From an uncultured Actinomycetes bacterium (GTDB taxonomy: Bacteria; Actinomycetota; Geothermincolia; Geothermincolales; RBG-13-55-18): a stretch of DNA of 51,115 bases. Of the stretch, positions 1 through 7,304 are shown piece by piece (position 1 is the first letter of the stretch; each line of letters starts with the position of its first letter). The translations under genes and the position numbers were made by a program. The DNA lies in the NCBI GenBank assembly GCA_937128055.1, contig CAKZMC010000018.1:1-51115 (forward strand), given 5' to 3'. Below the pieces are notes generated by a model. The model saw only the letters and a program-made list of their open reading frames with translations, ran no database searches and was not told where the DNA came from.

Positions 1-173
1 TGGAAGCCGCGCATCCCGGCCGCATAGTGGTCCTCGACCTCTACAGCACGCTGGCATCCCCGGGCGGCTGGCTGCGGCCCGAGTTCGCCCTGGACCCCTA
101 CGACTCCCACCTCAACGACGCCGCCTACGATGCCCTGGACCCGGCCCTCGCGCAAGCGCTCGAGGAGCTCTGA
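1..173 (+). CDS. C-terminal end of an SGNH/GDSL-type hydrolase (5' truncated by window edge)
   Basis: An open frame runs from the window edge (first full codon at 3) to a TGA at 171-173 and encodes about 56 residues. The tail contains VVLDLYSTLAS and then DPYDSHLNDAAYDAL. A D-x-H-x-N motif close to the C-terminus followed by a short helix is the usual last block of SGNH/GDSL esterases and AlgJ/AlgX-like acetyl-transfer proteins, where the Asp and His belong to the catalytic triad. GC-rich third positions support real coding. The nucleophile Ser and the N-terminus lie outside the window, so the substrate cannot be judged. The family call rests on one motif only. Confidence 0.45.
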   Translation, partial: EAAHPGRIVVLDLYSTLASPGGWLRPEFALDPYDSHLNDAAYDALDPALAQALEEL

Positions 174-370
174 CTGCCCCGATTCGTAAACACGCTCGCA
201 TGCGAACGCCGCTGCATCCACACCCACCGCCTTCGGGCAAGACGGCATCTTCCTCCCGGGGATGGGTCTCGCGCGAGAGCGAGCGGACGGCCAGTCCCCG
301 GCGCTCTCCGTGGCAAGCCGGTTGCGCGGCTTCGGGAGCGAGGGGGCGCCGTAAACCCATCCCCTGACGT
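174..370 (-). repeat. Dispersed ~200-bp repeat, copy A
   Basis: Read on the minus strand this stretch matches 14155-14352 on the plus strand. Shared blocks include ggggatgggttt, a cctcgctccc-aagcc block, cacggagag, tggccgtccgc, gcatgcagcggcg and finally atcggggca. The match stops about four bases from the stop codon of the preceding gene. Small indels break any common reading frame between the copies, so this looks like a non-coding repeat or a decayed non-autonomous element. The boundaries are approximate. Confidence 0.7.
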
Positions 371-454
371 GGACCGCATTCATAGACTGGGGCGCTGGCC
401 TACGGGGGTTTTACCTTCGGCCATGGACCCACCGCCCGTAGACCTTACCCGGGC

Positions 455-486
455 TTGCGCAACCGTCCCGCAACGTGGGGTATAAT
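455..486 (+). promoter_or_regulatory. Candidate sigma-A promoter for the epimerase gene
   Basis: A perfect TATAAT at 481-486 lies about 230 bp upstream of the epimerase start. The best -35 candidates are weak (ttgcgc at 455-460 with 20-bp spacing, or cgcaac at 458-463 with 17 bp). Confidence 0.4.
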
Positions 487-627
487 CTCGGCAGCGTCCT
501 CGAACGGGGGTTCCGCCATCCCGGCACTCCCGTTGCGCGAGCCTCCTGGGCAGGCTGGCCACGGAGCTCATGCACGCACACGCGAATTTGCCGGAAAATA
601 TCGGGATGCTGGGTGACGGTCTTCCGG

Positions 628-663
628 CCTCCCGTGGGGCTTCCCGTGGGGTTACTCATGGGG
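628..663 (+). repeat. Three 12-bp tandem units in the epimerase leader
   Basis: Units of the form c-t-t-c-c-c-g-t-g-g-g-g occur three times in a row (about 628-639, 640-651 and 652-663, the third diverged as ttactcatgggg). They sit 55-90 nt upstream of the start codon. Confidence 0.55.
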
Positions 664-717
664 CTTATCACGGCCGGTCCGCAGCACCGGGAAACCGTCG
701 CAAGAAGGAGGTCTGAA

Positions 718-1179
718 ATGTGCGCGACGCATAACGTCGAGAAGTTGGACCACGTGGCCTTCGCCGTCAAGGATAAGGATCTGGCCACCGCCTTCCTGAC
801 CAAGGTCCTGGGCGCGAAGGAAGTCATGGATATGGAATGGGGTGGCTTCCGCTTCACCTCTTTCCTGCTGGGCTCGGGAAGCATGCTGGAGCTGGTTTAC
901 TCGCCGGACCCCGACAACTTCGTCAACCGTTTCATCGCCCGGCGCGGGGAGGGGCTGCACCACCTCACCTTCAAGGTAAGCGACCTGGAGGGGACGGTGG
1001 AGCACCTGCGCGGTCAGGGTCTGAACCCCTTTGACATCAACACCTCCAATCCATTGTGGAAGGAATGTTATCTCCATCCCCGGGAGGCGCTGGGAACCAT
1101 CGTGCAGTTCGCGGAGTTCCCCGAGGAGGAATGGGCCGAGGTCTGGGCGCAGACGCAGAAGCAGCCGCCCCTCGCATGA
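718..1179 (+). CDS. VOC-family protein, methylmalonyl-CoA epimerase-like
   Basis: This 153-residue protein of the vicinal-oxygen-chelate (glyoxalase) fold probably epimerises (S)- to (R)-methylmalonyl-CoA in propionyl-CoA metabolism. The N-terminus (VEKLDHVAFAVKDKDLATAFLTKVLGAKE) gives the first beta-alpha-beta-beta-beta unit with its metal-ligand His, GEGLHHLTFKVSDLEGTVEHLRGQGL gives the second with the second His, and TIVQFAEF closes with a hydrophobic strand. Length is typical of epimerases. The start at 718 is fixed by an aaggagg at 705-711. It is transcribed alone and converges on the DUF35/thiolase pair. Other VOC lyases are possible, since no mutase gene is in the window to confirm the pathway. 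Confidence 0.7.
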   Translation: MCATHNVEKLDHVAFAVKDKDLATAFLTKVLGAKEVMDMEWGGFRFTSFLLGSGSMLELVYSPDPDNFVNRFIARRGEGLHHLTFKVSDLEGTVEHLRGQGLNPFDINTSNPLWKECYLHPREALGTIVQFAEFPEEEWAEVWAQTQKQPPLA

Positions 1180-1266
1180 ACTCCCCGCGGAGCGGCGGCA
1201 GGCACCGTCCTTTGCTCTCAAGCCATAAAAACGTGCCCCGCAGGCCGTTGCTCCCATCCCCCGCGC

Positions 1267-1653
1267 TCAGTCCACGGGGCGGAACTGGTGGAGCGCCAGC
1301 CCGTCCGGCGAAGTCCAGGGGCTGAATGAAACCCGCTGCCCGATGCGCAGGCTCTCGTAGGGCGCGTCGATGCGGGTGAATATGTTTCCAACTCCTTCCA
1401 ACTCTACCAGGCCCAGCACATCGGGCTTGATGCAGCGGATGGCCGCCTCCTGCCAGGTGAAGGCCAGCAAGGTGCCCTCGCGTGGCAGGTCCACCCATTC
1501 CAGGTCCTCCCCCAGGCAACGCGGGCATAAGACGCGGGGCGGGTAATGCGTCTCCCCGCAGGCCCTGCAACGCGTGGTCTGGAACTTCCCCTCCGCGAGG
1601 CGGGAGAAGAACTCCCCGGCGGCGCTGTCCTGGATATACGGCTTGGTGTCCAT
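1267..1653 (-). CDS. DUF35 / OB-fold acyl-CoA-associated zinc-ribbon protein
   Basis: This 128-residue protein has an N-terminal helix, a rubredoxin-like zinc ribbon with Cys29, Cys32, Cys43 and Cys46 (RCRACG and LCPRC), then an OB-fold (GTLLAFTWQEAAI to GQRVSFSP). Proteins of this family pair with thiolase-superfamily enzymes, for example the archaeal acetoacetyl-CoA thiolase/HMG-CoA synthase complex and the Ltp2 steroid retro-aldolase, and hold the CoA substrate in a shared tunnel. The thiolase-fold gene lies directly upstream on the same strand, 121 bp away, which fits a co-expressed complex. A palindromic element (1730-1763) sits in the gap. The family call is secure; the substrate is unknown. 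Confidence 0.85.
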   Translation of the reverse strand: MDTKPYIQDSAAGEFFSRLAEGKFQTTRCRACGETHYPPRVLCPRCLGEDLEWVDLPREGTLLAFTWQEAAIRCIKPDVLGLVELEGVGNIFTRIDAPYESLRIGQRVSFSPWTSPDGLALHQFRPVD

Positions 1654-1729
1654 TCTACCCTCCTGCCCTCACGCCGGCCTTCTTTCAAGCGCCATCATCA
1701 TCATCTCGCCCCTGCCGTTTCTCCGTCCC

Positions 1730-1763
1730 AGACATATCCGCGGTTTGACCCCAAGATATGTCT
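1730..1763. repeat. REP-like palindromic element, copy 1
   Basis: agacatat at one end and atatgtct at the other form an 8-bp inverted repeat around a cgcggtttgacccca core. A near-identical copy lies at 42454-42487. It sits between the thiolase-fold and DUF35 genes. Confidence 0.75.
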
Positions 1764-1774
1764 GTGAACGGTGT

Positions 1775-2959
1775 TCATGGTGCCTGCCGGTCGAGTACCA
1801 TGACCACGGAGCCGTTGATGAAACCCTGCTCCGTGTGTACCAGCCCGATGGAAGCCCCCGGCCTCTGCCGTTCACCCGCCTCCCCACGCAACTGGCGTAC
1901 CACCTCGGTAATCTCCAGCAGAGGGGTGACATAGGCCGGGTGCCCCAGGGAAAGCCGGCCCCCGCTGGGATTGAGTAGCACCTCCCCGCCGTGGGTCGTC
2001 CTGCCCTCCTTCACCGCCGCGGGAGCCTCTCCCCTTGCGAAGAACCCCAGTTCCTCGTACATCATCAGCTCCAGCCCCGCGAAAGCGCCGTAGACCTCGG
2101 CGACGTCGACGTCCCCGACGCGGTAGCCGCTCTCCGCCAGAGCCGCCTCGGCCGCCCTCTCCACGCATGGGAAGCGGGATATCTCTCCCCGGTAGGGGTG
2201 AAAGCTGGTGGGGTCGTGGGACTCGGCGACGGAGGCTACGCGCGCAGCCCTTTCGCTTTCCCGCAGCATCTCCCCGCTGACCAGTACCACCGCCGCGGCG
2301 CCGTCGTGCATCTCCGAGCTCTCCAGGCGGTGGATGGGAGGGGATACCTGCGGGCTGGAAAGAACCTTCTCAAGGGTGATGGGTTCCTTGTAGGCGGCCT
2401 GCGGATGCCGCAACGCATGCTCCCGCAAGAGAACGGCCACCCGCGCGACATCCTCCGGTTCCACCCCGCATTCGTGCATGTAACGCTGCACGGCCATGGC
2501 GTAGAAGGGCAGGGGGCTTATGACCCCGTAGGCCGCCTGGTAGGAGTCGTAGAGGGAATTGGCGCTCATGATGAGGTGGAAATAGCTGAATACGTCCTGC
2601 TGGATGACCTTCTTGGGCACCTCCCTCTGCGCCGCGAAGACCAGGCAGGACCTTATTCTCCCTGCCCGCACGCGCTCGTAGGCTGCGTGGACCGCGGCGG
2701 TGCTCGAGTTGCCCCCGCTGTCCACGTCCATCATGAAATCGGCGGTGATGCCCAGGTAATCGGCCATCCTCTGGCTGGCGAACTTGCGGCTTTCCGCCAT
2801 GTAACCGTGGGGTGTGGACGCGATGCCCTCTATGTCGCGGGGCAGCAGTCGCGCATCCCGCAATGCCTCCACACAGACGCGCGCCCCCAGCTCGTGGGCA
2901 TCGAGCTCGTGCCAGCCCACGTCGGCCATGGATACGCCCGCGATATAAACCTCGTTCAT
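1775..2959 (-). CDS. Thiolase-superfamily protein (SCP-x/Ltp2-like) lacking the catalytic cysteines
   Basis: This 394-residue protein has the two-lobed thiolase fold. The usual nucleophile Cys position reads SGGNSSTAAV (residues 81-90) with no Cys. The second catalytic Cys motif near the C-terminus reads HTEQGFINGS (375-384), also without Cys. The GHP motif is kept (His340, in GGRLSLGHP), and the NEAF-equivalent reads VYGAF. Claisen condensation through a Cys-acyl intermediate is therefore unlikely. A retro-aldolase role like Ltp2, or a non-catalytic role, fits better, especially with the DUF35 partner just downstream. Start at 2959 was chosen because MNEVYIAG begins the conserved fold with a gaaggga upstream; the longer frame is GC-rich read-through. 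Confidence 0.8.
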   Translation of the reverse strand: MNEVYIAGVSMADVGWHELDAHELGARVCVEALRDARLLPRDIEGIASTPHGYMAESRKFASQRMADYLGITADFMMDVDSGGNSSTAAVHAAYERVRAGRIRSCLVFAAQREVPKKVIQQDVFSYFHLIMSANSLYDSYQAAYGVISPLPFYAMAVQRYMHECGVEPEDVARVAVLLREHALRHPQAAYKEPITLEKVLSSPQVSPPIHRLESSEMHDGAAAVVLVSGEMLRESERAARVASVAESHDPTSFHPYRGEISRFPCVERAAEAALAESGYRVGDVDVAEVYGAFAGLELMMYEELGFFARGEAPAAVKEGRTTHGGEVLLNPSGGRLSLGHPAYVTPLLEITEVVRQLRGEAGERQRPGASIGLVHTEQGFINGSVVMVLDRQAP

Positions 2960-3218
2960 GCCATCGTCCCTTCCGCCACGCCCTCGCATCCGCCTCCGGC
3001 GTAAGGGCAGCGCGAGCCTCGCACGGCCCTGCCGTTCAGCCCTGCCGTTCACCGCCGGTGCCGTCCCCTCGCCGCGCCTTTGTCCCGCCAGAGGCGCGCC
3101 ACGGCCATGTGTTACGCCGTCGCGGTTCGGGGAAACATATAGATTATACAATATGCGCCAACACCTTGCCTTGCTCGCAAGCCGGGGTACCTTCACCGGG
3201 AAGCTGCGGAGGGAGTGG

Positions 3219-4634
3219 ATGAGCATGGGAGACCTGAAAAAGATCGTGGTCATAGGGGGAGTGGCCGGGGGCGCCACCGCCGCCTCCAAGGCCAGGCGCT
3301 GCTGCGCGGACGCGGAGATCGAGATCTACGACCAGGACGAGTTCATCTCATATGCCGGGTGCGGCCTTCCCTATTTCATCGGGGGCCATTCCCCCAACTG
3401 GCGACGGCTTCTTGCCCGCATGCCGGATGAGTTCGCGAACAGGCAGAACATCCGCGTCTTCCTGCGCCACCGCGTCAACTCCATCGACGCCGCGAACAAG
3501 CTCGTACGGGTGGTGGACCTCGAAGGTGTCAGCGAGTTCTCCATCGAGTACGACCGGCTGATCATCGCCACAGGCGCGGTGCCCCTCGTCCCTCCCCTGC
3601 CGGGAAAAGAGCTGGACGGCGTCTTCGTGCTGCGCAGCTTAAAGCACGCGCTGGAGATGAAATCCTTCATCGACCTGCAGGCTCCGCACAGGGTGGCTAT
3701 CGTGGGGGGAGGGGCCATCGGAATGGAGATGTGCGAGGCGTTGCGCCGGCTGGGGATGGAGGTCCACCTGGTGGAGCTCGCGGACCATGTCCTGCCCCCC
3801 ATGGACGCAGACCTCGCCCTCAGGCTGGGTGAACACCTGGAGAAACGAGGCGTGGTCCTGCACCTGGGAGAGAAGGTGGAGGGCATGGAGGGAAAGAGGG
3901 ACGGCAGGGTGGCCCGCCTCATCACCTCCCGGGGGAGCTTGGAGGCGGATATGGTGCTTCTCTCCATCGGCATACGTCCCGCCAGCGAGCTGGCCAGACA
4001 GGCCGGCATCGCGCTGGGAGCGAGGGATGCCATCCGCGTGGACGAGTCCATGCGCACCAGCGCTCCCGACGTGCTGGCGTGCGGCGACTGCGCCACCACC
4101 TTCCACATGGTCGCGGGCAGTGAAAGCTGGGTGCCCATGGGATCCACCGCCCGCAAGCAGGGGAGGGTCGCGGGGGAGACGGCCTCCGGCAACCAGGCCT
4201 CCTTCCCGGGAGTCCTGGGCACCTTCATCCTCAAGGCCTTCGAGATGACCGCCGGCAAGACGGGGCTCGGCGTTTCGGAAGCGGTGGAGGTGGGTTTCCC
4301 GGCGGAGTCCGTGACGCTCGAGGACAGCACGTTCCCAGCCTATTACCAGGCCGGCCCGCGCATGACCGCCCGCGTCACCGTGGAAAAGGGCTCGGGGCGC
4401 ATCCTGGGAGCCCAGGTGCTGGGGGATTTCGCGGCACAGGTGGACAAGCGCCTGGATATCCTGGCCGCCTGCACCGCGGCCCGCCTCACCGCGAGCGACC
4501 TCTCTTCCCTGGACCTGGCTTACGCCCCTCCCTACAGCCACCCCCTCGACCTCCCCATCGTGGCCGGGAACCTGGCCGAGGCCCGGGTGCTGGGAAAGGA
4601 GTGCACCTGCACCGTAGAGGGCCTGGAAGACTGA
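3219..4634 (+). CDS. CoA-disulfide reductase / NADH oxidase family flavoprotein
   Basis: This 471-residue FAD- and NAD(P)H-dependent disulfide oxidoreductase has an N-terminal FAD Rossmann motif (VVIGGVAGGATAA), then SYAGCGLPYFIGG. The single Cys in SxxxCGxPY is the redox residue of CoA-disulfide reductases and Nox enzymes. A second Rossmann motif (VAIVGGGAIGMEMCEAL) binds NAD(P)H, and VLACGDCA is the second FAD contact. A dimerisation domain follows (GTFILKAFEMTAGKTGLG). No rhodanese domain is fused. Start ATG 3219 has ggaggga 5 nt upstream; ATG 3225 is an alternative. It is divergent from the thiolase gene, with AT-rich promoter-like sequence at 3131-3156. The reaction could be CoA-disulfide reduction, polysulfide reduction or NADH oxidation. 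Confidence 0.85.
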   Translation: MSMGDLKKIVVIGGVAGGATAASKARRCCADAEIEIYDQDEFISYAGCGLPYFIGGHSPNWRRLLARMPDEFANRQNIRVFLRHRVNSIDAANKLVRVVDLEGVSEFSIEYDRLIIATGAVPLVPPLPGKELDGVFVLRSLKHALEMKSFIDLQAPHRVAIVGGGAIGMEMCEALRRLGMEVHLVELADHVLPPMDADLALRLGEHLEKRGVVLHLGEKVEGMEGKRDGRVARLITSRGSLEADMVLLSIGIRPASELARQAGIALGARDAIRVDESMRTSAPDVLACGDCATTFHMVAGSESWVPMGSTARKQGRVAGETASGNQASFPGVLGTFILKAFEMTAGKTGLGVSEAVEVGFPAESVTLEDSTFPAYYQAGPRMTARVTVEKGSGRILGAQVLGDFAAQVDKRLDILAACTAARLTASDLSSLDLAYAPPYSHPLDLPIVAGNLAEARVLGKECTCTVEGLED

Positions 4635-4690
4635 GCATCGCCGGGGACCGTTGGATTGTTGCCGGGGCTTCGCACGCGGGCGCGCTAATA

Positions 4691-4728
4691 CATGAACGGG
4701 GTCAGGCCCCGTTCAGGCCCCGTTCATG
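4691..4728. repeat. Palindromic repeat overlapping the methyltransferase 3' end
   Basis: Perfect 11-bp arms catgaacgggg (4691-4701) and ccccgttcatg (4718-4728) flank a 16-base loop. Two 11-bp direct units tcaggccccgt (4702-4712 and 4713-4723) lie inside. The element contains the stop codon of the minus-strand methyltransferase. Confidence 0.85.
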
Positions 4729-5448
4729 CCCGGGAAGGTCTGGGGGCTTCGTGCCGGTGATGACGCGGTACCCGAACTCGCCGGGGGGGACGGGGAAGAC
4801 CTCCAGGTCCGCGAAGCCCGCCCGCGCCAGGGCCTTCCGCCAGACCCCTTCAGTGGTGAAATGCTCGCCGTCCTCGGTGAGCACGGCGGGAATATCCCCC
4901 AGGTGGAGGAGCATGGTCCGGTAAGCGCCGTGCTCCCGGTCATAAAGGGATTTTCCTACCATTTTATGGATAATATCGCGGCAGCGCTCCGGGTCCTCCG
5001 GCGGCGCGTCCACGTCGCAGAACATGTCCGCATAAACCAGGCGCCCGCCGGGGCGCAGCACGCGGGCCAGCTCGCGGGCGCAGCCCTCTCTCTCGCCAGG
5101 AGGCACGTGGTGCAGGGCAAGGTTGGAGAGCACGGCGTCTACGTAAGCCTCGGGAAAGGGTATGGCGGTTGCTGTCCCCCTACGCACCCTCGCGCCTCGC
5201 ACCTTTCCGAGCTTACGCTCGCAGCGTCGCACCATCTTCTCCGAGGGATCCACGCCCAGTATCTCGGCCCCGGGGTACATCTCCACCAGGCGGAAAAGGA
5301 GCGCTCCCGCGCCGCATCCCAGGTCCAGGACCGTCTTTCCGGAAAGGTCCCCGGCGAGATCGATCACCATGCGCAGCGCCTCCGCGTAGACGGGATCGCC
5401 GTCGAAGAGGCTCTCGTAATCGCCCTCGTAACTGTCCCAGAATCCCAT
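4702..5448 (-). CDS. Class I SAM-dependent methyltransferase
   Basis: This 248-residue protein is a Rossmann-fold methyltransferase of the UbiE/Methyltransf_11 type. Motif I is VLDLGCGAGAL, the acidic residue after strand 2 is in ILGVDPSEKM, and motif IV is AVLSNLALHHV; LRPGGRLVYADMF follows. The substrate cannot be told. It starts 16 bp after glpD ends on the same strand, so the two may share a transcript. The last ten codons (encoding GHERGLNGA plus stop) lie inside the palindrome at 4691-4728. The native C-terminus has therefore probably been replaced by repeat sequence. Confidence 0.85.
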   Translation of the reverse strand: MGFWDSYEGDYESLFDGDPVYAEALRMVIDLAGDLSGKTVLDLGCGAGALLFRLVEMYPGAEILGVDPSEKMVRRCERKLGKVRGARVRRGTATAIPFPEAYVDAVLSNLALHHVPPGEREGCARELARVLRPGGRLVYADMFCDVDAPPEDPERCRDIIHKMVGKSLYDREHGAYRTMLLHLGDIPAVLTEDGEHFTTEGVWRKALARAGFADLEVFPVPPGEFGYRVITGTKPPDLPGHERGLNGA

Positions 5449-5464
5449 GGCTCAACCCATAACC

Positions 5465-7117
5465 TCAGCTGCCGCGGTAGGCGCGGGAAAGCTCCACCAC
5501 GCGGCGGTACTCCTCCAGCTGCCGCCCCCTTTCCGCCTCGTCCCAGCCCAACTCGCCGCCCAGCAACTCCGCCACCCTCGCGGCGCAACCCAGTCCCTGG
5601 TCCCTGTCATCGTAAAAGACGAAGCTGCGGCGCACCATGAAATCGCTCAGCCCGACGACCATCTCCTCGCGCGCCGCGTAGACCACCTGGGCCTCGATGT
5701 AAGGGATGCCCTCGCCCAGCCTGCGGGCAAGAGCGGGTTCCCCGGCCAGCATATCCAGCACGCGCAGGGCACCCGTTCCCAGCAGCTGCAGCCTGGCGAT
5801 AACGTCGTCGTCGAGGCGGATTTCCCTGGCAAGCCTTTCCAGCCGCTTGGGGAAATCCACGTCGCCGCTGCCGAAAACGGGGGCTTTCTTCGTCGTGCAC
5901 CTGGCCACGCCCGCCACCCCATGTCTCTCCGCCAGGCGGCGCGCCGCCAGGTCGACGAGCTCCTGGGCCATGGAGCGCGCGGTGGTCAGCTTCCCTCCGG
6001 CGATGGAGATCAGGCCGGAGTGGCTTTCGTAGATGGAATGCTCTCGCGACACCTGGGATTCCTTGACGTCCCTGCCGCCGCCTTCCACCACCAGGGGGCG
6101 TAGCCCCGCGTAGGTGCTGAGCACGTCATCGTAGGTGAGCTGGGCGCGGGGAAGGGCGCGGTTGGCGGCCTCCAGGATGTAGTCCACGTCCTCGCAGGAT
6201 GCGTGTATGTCGTCGTAATCGCCCTCGTAATCGGTATCCGTGGTGCCGATGATGGTGAAGTCCCGCCAGGGTATGACGAAGAGCATGCGCTTGTCGGCGG
6301 GAGAGAGGATGGGCATTGCGTTGTAGGCCTTGACCCGCCTCCAGGGGACCACCACGTGCGCCCCCTTGGTGGGTCGCAGCTTGGGCGCCGCCCCGGGATC
6401 GTCCAGGCGGCATATGTGATCCGTCCAGGGCCCGGTGCAGTTGAGAACCACCCGGGCCTCGATGTCGAACTCGCTCCCCCCGACCTCGTCCCGCGCCCGC
6501 ACGCCGCAGACATGGTCGCCGCGGCGCAGGAAGTCCACCACCCGCACGTAACTCAAGCAGCACGCCCCCTCCAGGTGGGCGGACTGCAGGTGCGAGAGGG
6601 TGAGGCGGGCATCGTCGGTAGAGCAGTCGTAGAACTGGCCGCCTCCCTTGAGGCGCTCCCGGTCCAGCTCCGGCTCCACCTCAAGGATGCGCCGGGAACC
6701 GTGTAGCTGGTGGTTCTGCACGTTGCGGAAGAGGGCAAGGATGTCGTAGAGCCACAACCCGGCAGCGATCATGAAAAGGGGGTTCTTGTCCCCTTTGTAC
6801 ACCGGGAAGATGAAGGACTGCGGCCATACCACGTGGGGGGCATTGTGCAGGAGGCGCCGCCTTTCCCTGCAAGCCTCGAAGACCAGCTTGAAATCGAAGA
6901 GCTCCAGGTAACGCAACCCGCCGTGCACCAGCTTGGAGGAACGGGAGCTGGTGCCAAAAGCCCAGTCGTTCTTCTCCACTATGGCGGTGGAAAGCCCCCT
7001 GCGCGCCGCGTCGCGCGCCGCGCAGGCGCCGGTGATGCCTCCCCCCACGACGAGCACATCGAAGACGCGCGCCTGCGCCCGTTGCAAGTTCTCCTTCCTC
7101 TGCTGCATCGAAAACAT
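5465..7117 (-). CDS. glpD: Glycerol-3-phosphate dehydrogenase, FAD-dependent
   Basis: This 550-residue enzyme oxidises glycerol 3-phosphate to dihydroxyacetone phosphate and passes electrons to the quinone pool at the membrane. The N-terminal DAO domain opens with VLVVGGGITGACAARDAARRG (FAD binding), then TSSRSSKLVHGGLRYLE, which is diagnostic of GlpD. NCTGPWTD and GTTDTDYEGD are further family blocks. The C-terminal helical DAO_C domain (from about residue 400) is complete. Length matches bacterial GlpD. The start at 7117 has a ggggaggag about 9-11 nt upstream; Met at 7108 is an alternative. The methyltransferase follows 16 bp later. Confidence 0.93.
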   Translation of the reverse strand: MFSMQQRKENLQRAQARVFDVLVVGGGITGACAARDAARRGLSTAIVEKNDWAFGTSSRSSKLVHGGLRYLELFDFKLVFEACRERRRLLHNAPHVVWPQSFIFPVYKGDKNPLFMIAAGLWLYDILALFRNVQNHQLHGSRRILEVEPELDRERLKGGGQFYDCSTDDARLTLSHLQSAHLEGACCLSYVRVVDFLRRGDHVCGVRARDEVGGSEFDIEARVVLNCTGPWTDHICRLDDPGAAPKLRPTKGAHVVVPWRRVKAYNAMPILSPADKRMLFVIPWRDFTIIGTTDTDYEGDYDDIHASCEDVDYILEAANRALPRAQLTYDDVLSTYAGLRPLVVEGGGRDVKESQVSREHSIYESHSGLISIAGGKLTTARSMAQELVDLAARRLAERHGVAGVARCTTKKAPVFGSGDVDFPKRLERLAREIRLDDDVIARLQLLGTGALRVLDMLAGEPALARRLGEGIPYIEAQVVYAAREEMVVGLSDFMVRRSFVFYDDRDQGLGCAARVAELLGGELGWDEAERGRQLEEYRRVVELSRAYRGS

Positions 7118-7269
7118 CGTCTCTTGCTCCTCCCCTTGTACTCGTCGATCCCTCCCGTGGCTTTCCAGGCTCTTCCGCGGCGCCTCACGCAGTCACGCGG
7201 CCCTGTCTTGCCGAGGCCGCGGAAGAAGCGCATCCCGGCGTCAATCGCCGCGCATCCCGTAACCTTTCA

Positions 7270-7294
7270 GCCCGCAGAACGCAAGGCTGCGGGC
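7270..7294. terminator. Hairpin downstream of the first acyl-CoA dehydrogenase gene
   Basis: gcccgcag (7270-7277) and ctgcgggc (7287-7294) form an 8-bp perfect stem with a 9-base loop, 10 bp beyond the stop codon. There is no T-run, so intrinsic termination is only possible. Confidence 0.4.
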
Positions 7295-7304
7295 ATGCTC
7301 GCCT

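Larger units (their letters stand above)
371..717. other. Intergenic leader region with candidate promoter and 12-bp tandem repeat
   Basis: No gene is convincing here; the open frame upstream of the epimerase start has no recognisable protein content. The stretch holds a TATAAT at 481-486 and a leader of about 220 nt before the epimerase gene. I looked for a cobalamin-riboswitch-like layout because of the B12-linked pathway and did not recognise one. Confidence 0.5.

Noticed and set aside
112-360. Minus-strand frame in repeat copy A and a similar plus-strand frame in copy B (14181-14423), both beginning MGLRRP
   Set aside because: After the first residues the similarity continues in a different frame between copies, so indels are not in codon multiples; coding is unlikely.
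487-717. Cobalamin riboswitch in front of the methylmalonyl-CoA epimerase-like gene
   Set aside because: I could not find the B12-box or the expected arrangement of stems; only short tandem repeats are visible.
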